A stretch of 64,000 nt of DNA, from positions 17,174,001 to 17,238,000 of the forward strand of contig CM121341.1 in NCBI GenBank assembly GCA_051530055.1, in the 5' to 3' direction. The position numbers were made by a program, and so were the translations under genes. Source of the DNA: Neoechinorhynchus agilis. Lineage: Eukaryota; Acanthocephala. Position 1 is the first letter of the stretch. Each line of letters opens with the position of its first letter. The notes below the pieces were generated by a model that made no database searches, was not told the origin of the DNA, and worked only from the letters and a program-made list of their open reading frames with translations. This document shows, piece by piece, positions 20,861 through 32,170 of the stretch.

Positions 20861-21430
20861 GACAAATCTGGTGGCAAATTTGAAAAAGGTCTTATTAAAA
20901 ACATTTCAAAAAATTATAACGGTGCTTATCAATTTTACTTAAATTCGCGCCGAAAACTGCTATTCTTAGAAGTTAAAAAAATTTATCGCCTATTTTTATT
21001 TTTCAATGTCAAACGGCAGCATTCTCATCGAAATTTTAAAAGACGTCGACCTCGCAAAAAGTTGACGACGATGTTGGTATCTAAATGTGCCCAAAATTAA
21101 ATTTTTGTGATTCGGAAATGAAGCAAATAATCATATGTAATTCTTGGTACGTTTGTGTTAAAAAATCATTTCGTTGATTTAAGATTCTTCACTGCCACAA
21201 AGTTTTTAGATTGGCAATGTTAAATTTTAATCAAAGAATGTTTCAAAATCTTGTAACCTTTCATTGATCGGACATTTGCTTTATTGTTGAGAAAATGTGT
21301 TTTTGTAAAAGCTCGCATTTATCAATATGAAATATTTTATAAAATGTGATTTCGTCAGATTCCCTGAGCAGCGATTCAGAATGGAAATACCGGTATAATT
21401 CGAGTTGAACATACAAATTGATAAAAGATT
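20861..21430. other. Intergenic, nothing recognised
   Basis: Sequence between the rearranged end of the array and the FGF-like gene; no gene or repeat that I can support. Confidence 0.4.
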
Positions 21431-21437
21431 TGCGTCA

Positions 21438-22016
21438 CTAACTGACAACAAAAACGCTTTGATGGCAGCCACTGTCAAGCTTGTCTCTGTTAACATCACA
21501 GTCTCCATTTTCCTTTGAAAAACTAAGACAAGTTCCCACACTGATTGCGGACTCGAAAATAACAAAATCTCGATCTCGAAAACAACTAAGAATGATCCAC
21601 TCACATGACTCAGGTGGCGGGCATTGCTCGGGTGGAACATGAAGAATTTCAATCCGTTTGGTTCGTGAATTGTAACAAACGAAATTGAAGCTGTTGTGGA
21701 TTCGTACATGTTCGTTTTGAGCGACATCGATCGCCCACACATTATTGAACATTTCCTGAATTCCATTAGCATCTACAATCATCGCTCCGTCACTGCTCCT
21801 TCTGACAATCTGAACGTACTTATCGGTTGATCTTGACTTGAGACGAACAGTCTTTGAGTTCAAAAGTAGTTTTCGCGGACTCGGTACCGTTTTGTTGCGA
21901 TCTCGAACTGTACTTATGATTTTATTTGTAGCATTCACGTAAACACTTCTTACTCCAAGAACATTGGAAAGTTTGTTGGCTTGCTGTTCAACTTGACTCA
22001 TCAACCAACGATCCAT
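21438..22016 (-). CDS. Fibroblast growth factor-like beta-trefoil protein (tentative)
   Basis: This 192-residue frame starts at ATG 22016. From about residue 57 the strand pattern follows the FGF core: VRLKSRSTDKYVQIVRRSSD, an AIDVAQNEHVRIHN segment like the VGVVAIKGV strands, FNFVCYNSRTKRIEIL like the YLAMNSKGRLYG strand, then a Cys-rich EQCPPPESCEW, FRDRDFVIFESAISVG like the YNTYxS strand, and a closing CLSFSKENGDC and HQSVFVVS. In this reading it would be a divergent FGF ligand. No signal peptide is seen, so an upstream exon may be missing. The similarity is a strand-by-strand impression only. Confidence 0.45.
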   Translation of the reverse strand: MDRWLMSQVEQQANKLSNVLGVRSVYVNATNKIISTVRDRNKTVPSPRKLLLNSKTVRLKSRSTDKYVQIVRRSSDGAMIVDANGIQEMFNNVWAIDVAQNEHVRIHNSFNFVCYNSRTKRIEILHVPPEQCPPPESCEWIILSCFRDRDFVIFESAISVGTCLSFSKENGDCDVNRDKLDSGCHQSVFVVS

Positions 22017-22029
22017 ATTGTTTCTTAGC

Positions 22030-23100
22030 TCACTTTTCTATGGAGAAGGAATGCGTGCGTCGTAGAGGAGGAATTCTAAGTGCAAGAGAGAGAAAAAGAC
22101 GTGTTATATCGACACTTCCACGAGTGCGGGTGGCTTTGCAGCGGAAATTTTCTTGTGCGCTGCAAAAGAGTTTATGTATAACGAGTTTTTTTCTAGGGAG
22201 GTACGCATTATAAGTTCTAGCGAGAAATACCTTTGTTTTATTAAGATTTTGCATACTTCACCTAAAATCTTTAGAAAAACAAACAATACATAGAGAGAGA
22301 CTTTATCAGGCAAATCCTCGGCATCAGATGGGAATAAAATACTTGAGATTTCGAAATCTCTTGGTCGATGGCTGACAAAAACCAACATCCACTCCCAAAA
22401 CCGGGATAAATCTCGTTCAAGACAATGAAAGACCATCCATCGCAGTGCCCAATGTCTGAGAACGTAACGAGCTCAAATTGGATTGTTCTCCCAGTCAAGA
22501 ACACATAGACGAATGATAGATATATTTTTTCCATACACGGCCGAATGGACCCTGTATGGGAAAAAGTATCTATCAAAAGACTACCGGCTGAGCCACATAT
22601 AAAAATTGTAAAAAAACATAGACGAATCCCCTAACAATGACGACCATCTGGCTAAAACTAAAATACGAAATAAAAACGTTTTAAGTTTTAACATAGTTTA
22701 AATTCAAGCCCAGAAAATCTTTCCTTAATTATCGAATTGAAAAAGATTATCGTTAAGCGTCTACGTCGTTTAATACTCGGTCCTACGTAAACAATTTTGA
22801 TGAAAAATGATATAACAAGAATAAAAGAATGGAAAAGCCTTACAAATAATATTTAAGTCGCTTTTTATTGTTTAGTTCGTTTCTACAAACCGCGAACGGG
22901 ACAAACTTTTTAATTTCGCTATCAAGCGTCGTCCGATACTAAAACTGTTTTTAATGAAGAAAACGTTCTTACCATACATCGCTCTATGTATCTTTCACAA
23001 GATCTCAATTCAATGCCGCAGGCAGAGCTTGTCCATCAATCAGCACTAGGAAAACATCGGAGTTTGTGTTTACTCGCGAAATTCAACAATTAACACGAAT
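22030..23100. other. Intergenic with no supported gene
   Basis: Short frames here do not show a domain. A roughly 60-bp segment at 22459-22520 resembles 61331-61390 (see findings). Confidence 0.35.
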
Positions 23101-23159
23101 AATTCACCACTTTTTCATCGGCGGAGGAACCATCAGTGCCTTTAAGCAGAGCAAAACAA

Positions 23160-23545
23160 TCGTAATCCCAATTCATTTCATCCTCTCTCCCCCCCTCATT
23201 TTTTCCATACTGCCCGATCTTCTCGGATAATATGAACCGAAATGAAAAGGAGGAAAGACCCAACCTGGCAAAATATCCTCGACCAGCCACCCGACCGAAT
23301 CCGTAATCCACTCCAAAATCAACATTCATTGAACAAATCAGAAATAGAGTCCCATTGCTTGTTGAGAGGCAACACGGTGAGCATTCGGGCGACAATTGAT
23401 GGCGAGGACGGCTAGGCATTTTTTGCCGGATAAAGATGGAAGTTTACAAAATACACCTAAATTAAATCCATGGTGCTAAGAAGTGGTTATGAACTGATAA
23501 AACATTTTGAGTTAACAAATAAACGTGTTATTATTTATAAGAGTT
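23160..23545 (+). mobile_element. LINE 3' UTR tail
   Basis: The segment matches the 3' end at 55255-55530. It shares CAATCTTCTCGGA-type sequence, the block AATCCACTCCAAAATCAAC and ATTGAACAAATCAGAAATAG, and ends with TTAACAAATAAACGTGTTATTA. No coding part remains. It is followed directly by a 40-bp piece shared with the hairpin unit at 54741. Confidence 0.7.
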
Positions 23546-23680
23546 ATTAATATATTCATAATTTTTTCTTTCAGTTCACCATCATTATTAATAAGAGTAT
23601 AACGTCATATACACGGAAGAATCCATCAATGAGTGATACTGTCAAGCTGTCATTTTTTGTGATACGCACCAGCGTGCTCG

Positions 23681-23973
23681 ATGAACAGATTTTCAACCGC
23701 ACTCCTTGTAATATTCGTCATTTTCGTATTTATGTCATCGGGATATTTTCTCTGTCGCTTGTATCAGTGGATCTGAGTTCTTTTGTGTATAAATCTATTT
23801 TCTGCCCAGATTCATTTGATCTATACGTCAAATGCGCTAGAAGAGGTGGAAGAACGTGGAAGAACATTTATACAGCCTCCGAATACGTCCGGATGGATAA
23901 TCAAGACACGGTGGGGTATGTTGCGGACGGTGGACGAATTACCATTGAGATGCCTTCAGCCTTAGCGGCGTGA
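23681..23973 (+). CDS. Possible small membrane-anchored protein, exon join unclear
   Basis: From ATG 23681 the frame reads MNRFSTALLVIFVIFVFMSS, a strong signal-anchor, then GYFLCRLYQW and a stop. A second open stretch at about 23826-23971 reads IHLIYTSNALEEVEERGRT and ends RTVDELPLRCLQP. An acceptor TTTTCTGCCCAG lies before it, but no donor that keeps the frame was found. A gene is possible, not proven. Confidence 0.3.
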
Positions 23974-24117
23974 TTGAACATGTAAATCTGTCTCTAGAAG
24001 TCTGTTATACTTTTATCCGATTAATAAATATTTTAGCCAAGAAAAACACTTGTTGTTCTATCTATTTCAAATTTTTAGGCTTTGAACTGTTTGGTTCAAA
24101 AAATCTTCATGTCTTTG

Positions 24118-24296
24118 ATTTTCTTAGTTTTACCGTCTCGGTTTTAAATCTTTGCTAATTTATTTCCCCGGTATTTCACCTCATGGATAATTCCGACAAT
24201 AACAAACCTCAGGAAAATATCGGAATTATCCAAGAGGTAATAAATTATTAAAGATTTAAATCCGAGATGGTAAAACTAAGAAAAAATCTTAAAAGT
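24118..24296. repeat. Foldback element with arms of about 70-80 nt
   Basis: TTCTTAGTTTTACCGTCTCG at the left is inverted near the right end (about 24262-24291). The inner parts GGATAATTCCGA and TCGGAATTATCC also pair. Arms are 24118-24196 and 24230-24296, with several mismatches. A single left-arm copy is at 62352-62440. Confidence 0.75.
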
Positions 24297-24973
24297 GCTT
24301 ATTTAGGTGTTCGTAGAACGTCTTTAATAAAAAAAACACTATCTCACATATCGACATAAAAAGAAATCTTGAAGCTCTGACCAATCATCGTTCGGTAATT
24401 GGATTTAAAACCACTTGGATTGGTGCACACGCAATTCTAGGTGATGATTTCGAGATAATTTGACCATTTCTTTTTAGATTATTAGTTTGAGCCTTTGTTA
24501 AATAATGATGAACATTTATTATTCGTTTTTTTTGCGAATTAATTTGTGTTTGTCACAAAATGTCACTAGGTGATGTTTCGATCTCGAATCTTGAATTACT
24601 TTGACCTTTTCAAAAAAGGCTTTGGTCATTTTCCCTTTACCGGCGATTGCCTTGTTAAGTATAGATTAATCGTAGTCTCATGATTTTTTATAAATGTTAA
24701 GAGATTTTTTAAATTTGAAGGGGCTTTAAAACGTAACCTTTTCAACGCATGGCTTTTAAATGAAATCGAGAAAGGTCTTACAATTATTTTTTATAAAAAT
24801 TAAATTTTTAACTACGGACGTTGTGCAAATTTAGTTAATATCATCACGTTCCGATTCCTTTAGAACCAAAATCACCGTCGTTGTGGAAGCTAATAAATTT
24901 TGTTTTTTTAATACCACTCAAATATAATGGGGAACAAATCTTTAAAAATGCCATTTCCCAACTGTTTCTAGAT

Positions 24974-25330
24974 ATGCTTTTCTTTTCCTTCTTTAAGACA
25001 CTTACCGGAAAAGACGTGGTGGTTGAATTAAAAAACGGGCTATCGATTTGTGGTACTTTACACTCAGTTGACCAATACATGAACATCCGGCTTCATGACG
25101 TATCAGCGATTGATGCCGATCGGTATCCACATTTGCAAATCCTAAAGACTTGCTTTATTCGTGGATCAGTTGTTAGATTTGTCCAACTACCAGCTGATGA
25201 TGTTGAATGCGATGTTCTGCAAGATGCTTGCCGCAAAGAAATCGGAAACGTCTCAGATACTGTCTCAAAGACTTCAGAGGCTATTATTCATCGAAGAAAA
25301 CCACAATCGGCGTCACTTTCAAATCAATAA
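24974..25330 (+). CDS. LSM2: U6 snRNA-associated Sm-like protein LSm2
   Basis: From ATG 24974 the protein begins MLFFSFFKTLTGKDVVVELK, almost identical to animal LSM2. The Sm1 motif GLSICGTLHSVDQYMNI and the Sm2 motif CFIRGSVVRFVQLPADDV follow. The total is 118 residues, longer than usual (95) because of a polar tail after LLQDACRKE. LSm2 is part of the LSm2-8 ring on the U6 snRNA 3' end and of the cytoplasmic LSm1-7 decay complex. The sequence AACTGTTTCTAG ends 2 nt before the ATG, another acceptor-like site at a start codon. The gene has no internal intron. Confidence 0.92.
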   Translation: MLFFSFFKTLTGKDVVVELKNGLSICGTLHSVDQYMNIRLHDVSAIDADRYPHLQILKTCFIRGSVVRFVQLPADDVECDVLQDACRKEIGNVSDTVSKTSEAIIHRRKPQSASLSNQ

Positions 25331-25339
25331 TTGTTCAGA

Positions 25340-26030
25340 TATGCTTAAATAACGCAATAAATTAAAGTGTTTAACACGAGAACGCCTTACGATGCGGCGA
25401 TACGACTTCAGCGATTTTAAATCATTAACACCGAACCAAACACTCAATTGAGTTCGATAAGACCGACGTTATCTGCAAAGAACAGAGAAAATTCCATCGA
25501 CTGATAAAAAAGAGTCGATATTTCTATTGAAATGGCCAACACGATGGAACCGGGAACAAAGCAAAAGGTTGCATCCAATTACTTGTGGTTGATTTAAATG
25601 CACCCAGGGATGCAGCCTACAAAAGTGACGATTCCGGGTTCCCGAGTCAAAACGAAAAAAACATTTGGTGGGCGTTGCGACAAATTCCTCTGTAGATTTT
25701 TTAGATTGAATTGATAAAATGACTGATTCAATCAGTCGAAATATATGCATTCGTCTTCAACGCGATCTCTCTCAGGTGTCGAACCTAAATAACAACGTAT
25801 CCAACCACCCGAATGCAATCCTTAATGTGATTTAAAAGTCCTTAAAATGTTGATTCAAAGTGAATTCAATCGAGAATTAGCCATCAATCTTTCTTTTTTC
25901 CGTAATCTTTCCTTCGTGAAATATGCACTCCAACGTCCATTCGCCATAAAATATTATAAAGGAAGCGTTCCTCAAAAATAAGTTTATCAGTTCATTTAAG
26001 AACCTCCGAAAGTTTCACGTTTAATGAATT
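25340..26030. other. Intergenic, nothing recognised
   Basis: No gene, RNA or repeat is supported in this stretch. Confidence 0.4.
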
Positions 26031-26033
26031 TGT

Positions 26034-26130
26034 AAAGAAGTTGTTCATAGATATTAATTTTATTAATTCCCAATATTTTGTCCGTTTCGTTGGACTTCTT
26101 CAGATCTAAAAAGTAGGTCAGTGTGGCTTT
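26034..26130 (-). repeat. Single-arm relative of the foldback at 14519, with hammerhead-like hairpin
   Basis: Read on the minus strand it contains CTGAAGAAGTCCAACGAAAC followed by GGACAAAATATTG. GTCC pairs with GGAC. The outer part AAAGAAGTTGTTCATAGATA (plus strand) matches the left end of the 14519 insertion. Confidence 0.6.
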
Positions 26131-26363
26131 ATTTTGAGTTTTAGGCTATAATCTGCCTTAGCTTAAAATCAAACTCTAAAATAACCAAAAAGTATTCTTA
26201 GGATTTTCTTGGATTACAGCACTCAAAGATACTGAATTACGGGTTCTTAATCTTTTATCAATTTATGATTGTCAGTTAGTATTCCTATACATTTTGCCCT
26301 CCAGAATACTCATTCATTATCGATCACTTTTTTCCAAAAAACCTATATAAACATGAACCTATA

Positions 26364-28127
26364 TCAATTCTTTTTTGAGCTCTTTCGTTCATCCCGACTT
26401 TTATTTCGAGTTCTTCTATTGTTGACAAGAGCCAAATCGCTACTGGCCGTTAAATTGGACTGATCAGCTCTTCGCGCACTCTTCTTAGAAGATTTGAGAG
26501 TGCTTATTTGCTTTTTGACCACTTTCACTTCATCCAAAATTTCTCTTAGAACGTCATTTGAGGTTGCCTGTGAAACTGCAGCCGCCCCATCGCTCATCGG
26601 GTATTTTGTTACCTTCCGTCCCACTTTCTCTTTTGTAGTATGACTTGAATCCCAGTTCGTCACAATTGGCATGTTCTCGAAAGCACTATCGCTGCTCTTA
26701 GAGCTTCGTCTTTCTCTTCCAATGGCAGTCTGTGGAATAATTCTTTGATTAACGGCACTCACTGGACTGATTGTCTCTAGGGTGAATCGTATTTCATTAT
26801 GATGTGGATTGGGTACAGGGAAATTGTTCATGAGCATCGGACGTGGTCCTGGCGGTCCATTCACCGATGGTTTAGGAATGTATCGATTGTAAATACCTCC
26901 AAATGGAGGTCGCAGCATTGGAAGTAGTGGAGCACTCGGATTGGCTACTTCTTCATGTAAAGTCGGTAGAGTATTTTGAGACGGTTGAGCTTCATGGAAA
27001 CATCTTGCGACCATGGTTCGTGGGGATACAGAAACACTTCGGTTTCTAGGAAGAGAATCGTTGTCACGCTCACCCTTCTCGGTGATCATGAGACTTCGTC
27101 GATGTTTGTTATAGTTCGATTTGTGCCTTCTGCTCGTAGATTTCGTACTTTCGTTCCGTCTTCTCGATCCAGTAGTTTGTTCTATGCATCTACTCACTCT
27201 ATCTTCAGCGGGCAACTTCCGGTGAGTTCGGATAGTCAGTGGTGCCAATGAGAGATTTTTGAAATGATTTCGCCCTTTCAATGTTGATGAAGGCTCATTA
27301 TTCGACGATCTATATTCGATCGAAGGCGGCTGAGGAACAAATAACGCCTGAGATTGCTGGTCCAGAGTTTGATAGCAGCCATTATAATACCCACTGAAGT
27401 TTATCATTCGTGACAGTAGAGATCTAAGACGATCTGCCTCACCTTTTGACAACCCATAACTTAACATGGTTCGATACGTGCTCATGGAATCTTTCGAAAT
27501 GTTCGACGTATCAGCATTTAGCGACTTATAGAGCACATTAACAATCTCCGGATAGAAATGATCCACAAAAATTCCTTCTATAACATTATATGGGATGGAT
27601 ATATTCGCACTGATATTGTAAAGATTGACTGGTTCCAACGGTGTTACCAGCATGGTTGTTTCGGTGAGTGAGATCGAAACTCGTGTTCCATATTGACTGG
27701 AATACTTGGCAACCTGTCGAATCACAGTTTCCATGTTTTGTCGGTTGCGATAATAGACTTCGTTGCAACCCAGGGCGGATGCGCTGAATTGATTGTATGG
27801 CGAATACTGATTGCTTGAATGGGCTTTATTTAAAAAGAAGGTGTTGGCCGATGTAATTGCTGATGGAACCGCTGTATTTTGTTGATGGACGTGGTAGTAT
27901 TGATGTTGGTGATGGTAATGTGGACTATTCCATGAGGTGGTAGATAATGGTAGTTGGTACTGCTGCTGCTGCTGCGGAGTATGAAGGTACATTGCCTGCG
28001 TTTCACCTGAACTGCAAACGTGCGGTTGAACAAGTGCTGCCGAAACCAAGTAAAAGCTAGCAGCGCTTCCGTAGTCTGCTAGTGATTGAGGCTGAACGAA
28101 TTCCATGTTATGGGCGCTGCAGAACAT
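26364..28127 (-). CDS. Large low-complexity protein of unknown function
   Basis: One exon of 587 residues runs from ATG 28127. The N-terminus MFCSAHNMEFVQPQSLADYG is followed by Gln/His/Tyr-rich runs (TPQQQQQYQLPL, HYHHQHQYYHVHQQ). A folded-looking central part (about residues 130-260) includes ETVIRQVAKYSSQYGTRVSI and SKGEADRLRSLLSRMINFSG. A basic Ser/Arg-rich region (STSRRHKSNYNKHRRSLM) follows, then a Pro-rich segment (LLPMLRPPFGGIYN) and a basic C-terminus (RRTRNKSRDERKSSKKN). The composition suggests a nuclear or RNA-associated regulator, but no family is recognised. The ATG is chosen as the first in frame. Confidence 0.6.
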   Translation of the reverse strand: MFCSAHNMEFVQPQSLADYGSAASFYLVSAALVQPHVCSSGETQAMYLHTPQQQQQYQLPLSTTSWNSPHYHHQHQYYHVHQQNTAVPSAITSANTFFLNKAHSSNQYSPYNQFSASALGCNEVYYRNRQNMETVIRQVAKYSSQYGTRVSISLTETTMLVTPLEPVNLYNISANISIPYNVIEGIFVDHFYPEIVNVLYKSLNADTSNISKDSMSTYRTMLSYGLSKGEADRLRSLLSRMINFSGYYNGCYQTLDQQSQALFVPQPPSIEYRSSNNEPSSTLKGRNHFKNLSLAPLTIRTHRKLPAEDRVSRCIEQTTGSRRRNESTKSTSRRHKSNYNKHRRSLMITEKGERDNDSLPRNRSVSVSPRTMVARCFHEAQPSQNTLPTLHEEVANPSAPLLPMLRPPFGGIYNRYIPKPSVNGPPGPRPMLMNNFPVPNPHHNEIRFTLETISPVSAVNQRIIPQTAIGRERRSSKSSDSAFENMPIVTNWDSSHTTKEKVGRKVTKYPMSDGAAAVSQATSNDVLREILDEVKVVKKQISTLKSSKKSARRADQSNLTASSDLALVNNRRTRNKSRDERKSSKKN

Positions 28128-28189
28128 TAGTGAGACGAGTGCTGACGTTTTTAGAAAATGTGCGACGAGTGTTTGGGTCGTCAAAGTAA

Positions 28190-29600
28190 GTGTATATGCG
28201 GCTATGAGTCAGATTTTAACCGGGACGGTTGTATGTCTGTCTGAAATGTGATAGGTTGGCAAATGGACGACTAGGTTATGGACACACTAATCGTTTATGG
28301 GAGGACCTCGAAAGGTGAAAAAAGAACTTTGATCTTTAATACAAAGTCGAGACTGGTGATCAAGAATTTGAAATTTATGAATGTTTGCGTGTTCTCGGAA
28401 AATTTGTTCCGGGATTGTGTTCATTTTGGATATCGAAGGCCGTGAAGTCGTTTAGAGTGGAGTTCGAAGCTGCGTCCGTGGCATCTTCGTCAAGGTTTAT
28501 CGATGAGTGCGTTATAGTGAATGGATTTTTACTGGCCGATTCCAGCATATAACCAGAATGATGCTCATCTTAGGAATCCGGACTTTCCAAGCATTTGGTG
28601 CTGAAACAGGATTTTCATACCGTCAATGAGCGATTCCCTTGGCTTCTATTGGTTTCACCTTTGGGATACCATGGGGGGTTCATCAGAGACATTGGAGAAA
28701 GGGTGGAAAAGGTAATAAGATGGAAGGCGAAAAATTCGAATGGAAATTTATGAAGCGAGCTGCATTCATTTTACACTTGTTCGAATTTAAAAAAAAGAAA
28801 TGGAAAAATAGATCCATGCGCAATATTTCTTTGTGAACCAAAAACTAAATCCTCTCGTTACTAAAGATGAACGAGATAAAAACCGGAATTTTACTTGGGG
28901 TTTTCTGTAAAAAACCACGCAAATACTCAGTCTTAGAGCGACGACTATAATTTTATCCAAACGTGTTGAGCTCGTCCCTTATTAGGAAAAAAAGTAAAAA
29001 TTGTTAAGAATGTTAAAGATCCTTCAGTAATTTTTGATTTCTCAGATGAGTTCATTCCAATCTGACGGAGTCAACTAAACTGCCATGCATACACGATTTC
29101 GTTTTGCCTTTAAGTGTGGAACATAATAAAACGACTTTAAAACGTTGGTCTTAAAACGGACAGCAAAGTTTCTTTATGAAAGCACTTTAAGGATTTTCCC
29201 CTTATTTTTTCCTCGACCAATACGACATGTGATCGATTTGCATATGAAGAACTCTACACATAACGACTTAATATACGTGAGTATTGCTTTTCGAGTTCGA
29301 TTCAATCTGTAAAAAACCATTACTAATGTCAGTTGGACGATGAACTGAAGCAGTCATTTTATGAGCATGGAGTATTCTGCGTAATCATAATAATACGTTG
29401 GAGTTTCCATCTTAATCGGTGCCTTTTACTATTGCCTAAGCGCAACATTTTATTCTTTTTTTCAGAAATGTTTCTAAAAGGGAGAAACGTTCGTTGAATA
29501 GGACAACAGGCTTCGTCTACTGTTTTATCGATGATTTTCCATCCATTTCAACTGTTAGTTTCTCTCATTCCACCCAATAATATTTCTAAAAATATAAAAT
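28190..29600. other. Intergenic, upstream of the low-complexity gene
   Basis: Only short frames without domains. It may hold promoter elements of the minus-strand gene ending at 26364, but none is evident. Confidence 0.4.
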
Positions 29601-29616
29601 TTTATTCTAAAATCAT

Positions 29617-30118
29617 TCAATCCGCTGGTACTGATGGGCAAGCAATGCAGCAAAACTGGCTAAATAAACAACTGCTAAAATAGTCCAAATACTTTAAAAA
29701 GAAGCTAAGATGAGCAAGATGAGAAAAGGATAAATAATTTAACCATTGCATTGTGACACTTTTAGCGTTCGAAGAGTGATCTTTTAGTTCGTTTTGTGTC
29801 ACAGATACATCGTCGTCTATATCTTGAACATTGTCACGCAATTTTCTTTGTCTCGCTAAGACTCCCTCAGTTTTATCTTGGGTCAGAACCTCACGTTTTC
29901 TTTTGAATAAACGGAAATAAAAACAGTGAACATTTCGGAGCTTCTAACCTTGTTTTTTGCCTTTGGATGGTGATGCCTTCTAAATTACCTTCGATCACCA
30001 ATTGAGAGAGAGCTTCAAGACGATCGCATAGGGGTCTTTGACCTTCCGTGTTTTGTACAATGGACGAATCAGGAGCAACGATTCTCGTCAATACGCGATA
30101 AGTAAAGACATTCTTCAT
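29617..30118 (-). CDS. Possible tail-anchored coiled-coil protein, two exons
   Basis: Exon 1 starts at ATG 30118 (MKNVFTYRVLTRIVAPDSSI) and ends at QRQKTR. A short intron with acceptor TTCAAAAG leads to KREVLTQDKTEGVLARQRKL, then NVQDIDDDVSVTQNELKDHS and a hydrophobic C-terminal region (QWLNYLSFSHLAHLSFFLKY and beyond). A helical segment followed by a C-terminal hydrophobic anchor recalls USE1 or Sec20-type SNAREs, but sequence identity is too weak to name it. The final residues may be affected by another intron. Confidence 0.45.
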
Positions 30119-30642
30119 GATTTTTTATATTTGACTTTGATTTAATCACACATAGTTTGCCATAGTAACGACGCGTTTCGCATTAACTAACTCTGTTTCT
30201 GAACAAGGGCGAAAAAAAGGAATTTGAAATCTTTTAAAAAATCTAACAAATATTTCAGAAACTTTTGACGAGCATTAATAATCGGAAAAGAGCAAACACA
30301 TTTTTTAAACACTAAATCCGATTATTCTTTTTTATTTGTCAAATATTTCGTAGACAATTGAGGAAAATTGATATTTAAAAAAGAACGGTTTGAAAATTAC
30401 GTCCGACTCGCCTAGGTTTGCCCATGTCAGTTTTAGGACAAAGATTTACTTTAAAAGTATGTACGAGGATACAAAGTTTATGCTGGTTATCAGAATTACT
30501 ATTGAAGGTATTATTACCCGGGTTCATAATACTATCGAAGAAAACTTTAAGATCTTTGCGAAGCCCCCACGAAAATACATTGAGTTTTTTCTAAATTAAG
30601 AAAAATGTTCATTTTTTGTAAATTAGGAGTCGACGAATCGCT

Positions 30643-31055
30643 GTGTACCTCGTGAAAAAGGAAGGTGGGACGGACGCTTATATGCAAATGGAAGTACACC
30701 CTGAAAGTCAAAAATTGTTGATCATCGCAACTCCTTGGGGATTATTTAAGTACACGAGACTTCCCTTCGGATTGTCGGTAGCGCCTCAGATATTTCAAAG
30801 ATGGATAGATTCGATATTGAGTAGAATCGAAAATGTTGGGGCATACCTCGACGACATCATAGTGACAGGAAATACAGACACAGAGCATCGACGAAATTTA
30901 GAGATGATGTTAAAACGATTGCGCGATTTGAATGTCAACGTGGAACTGACGAAATGCCAACTTTTTAAGGATAAAGTCGAGTTTCTGGGATATAGGTTGA
31001 GGAATGGATGTATTGAAGCGAACGATGCGAAAATTAAGGATATCATGGATAGTCC
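30643..31055 (+). mobile_element. LTR retrotransposon (Ty3/gypsy-type) reverse transcriptase fragment
   Basis: The frame has the gypsy reverse-transcriptase signature: LFKYTRLPFGLSVAPQIFQR, the catalytic block GAYLDDIIVTG, then a CQLFKDKVEFLGYRL segment. It is a broken fossil fragment of about 0.4 kb. No LTRs, gag, protease or integrase are recognisable. It ends abruptly at about 31050, where an R2-like RT segment begins. Age cannot be judged without relatives. Confidence 0.85.
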
Positions 31056-32170
31056 GTCGAGCAGATTTGCTCGAAGTACTTAGAGATCACGCACCAGAAG
31101 TATTTCGCTATTTCGTTAATGCCTATGGGACCTCAACTCCGTTGTTATTCAATAACCACGTTTTGTGGTCAGAAAGAGCAGTTCAACAAGGGGATCCTTT
31201 GGGGCCAATAGCTTTCTCACTCGCAGTCAATCTAGTCGCACACTCTCTCCAGTCCAGCTTTAACGGCAGGTACCTGGACGATGCAACGCTCGGAGGTACC
31301 CCCCGTTGTATTGCGCGATTTAAAGATACTCGTGAAGGAGACGGCGAAAATTGACATTGAATTGAATGCTCAAGCAGGTCCCCGTCAATGGTTGCAAACA
31401 ATCAGTTTGGGAATCATCCTTGGTAGCGGGAATCAATAACTCTTTAGTTTCAGATTCTCGTGACCTGGTGAACCAAACTCGATTGGCGGCAGTCTCTTCA
31501 AGAGAATCGGGTGCTTGACTCAACGCTCTCCCAATCGCTTATGTGAGTAGCCTTCTCTCCGACGAGACAGTAAAGATCGCAGTGTCCCCGAGACTTGAGG
31601 GAACCGTTGTACACATCCCATTGCTGCCGTTGCAGAGCGACCATGGAACCATCGGGACGCCATGGTCCCGTCTGTCGGCAATCAGGTTGAAGGTACACTC
31701 AAGACACGTCGAAGTGAACGAAATGCTCTTAGTCATGCCCTGAATACTGTGAATGAGCCGAACAACCTACAGCCGAGCAATCTTTGCAGACTGCATGGCC
31801 GCCGTAGACCGGACGGTGTCACAGTATTCCCGTGGCGAGGGGAGGCGAATGCCTTCTCTGGAACCTAACAGTCAGCAAAATAAAATTGGTCGCCGTCAAA
31901 CCGGGGGCGGGAGTAGTATCCGTCGCTCAGGATTGCAAAAAGACAAAATACAGGGGCCTGAGTCGAAATCACTATTTCTTTCCTTATGGCGTCAGGACAC
32001 TCGGCTCGCTTGCGCGCAGGACCTGGTCAAACAATTGCCGAGAGACCCAGACGAATCACTGGCGATCCGAGATCAGGAACATTCCTCCTACAAAACAAAA
32101 GTCTGGATGTGCAACAGGGGAACGCTGCATCCGTCATTTCGACCGTCACACCAAAGACTGCAGCTGAGTG
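31053..32170 (+). mobile_element. R2-like non-LTR retrotransposon, RT core plus C-terminus
   Basis: The first part reads ADLLEVLRDHAPEVFRYFVN, AVQQGDPLGPIAFSLAVNLV and the catalytic block GRYLDDATLGG. It then jumps, by an internal deletion near 31400, to the C-terminal region also found in the array (RPDGVTVFPW at about 31800, QDCKKTKYRGLSR at about 31935). It is interrupted in several places. This copy links the C-terminal debris of the tandem array to a reverse transcriptase. The element resembles RLE-type non-LTR retrotransposons. Confidence 0.65.
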
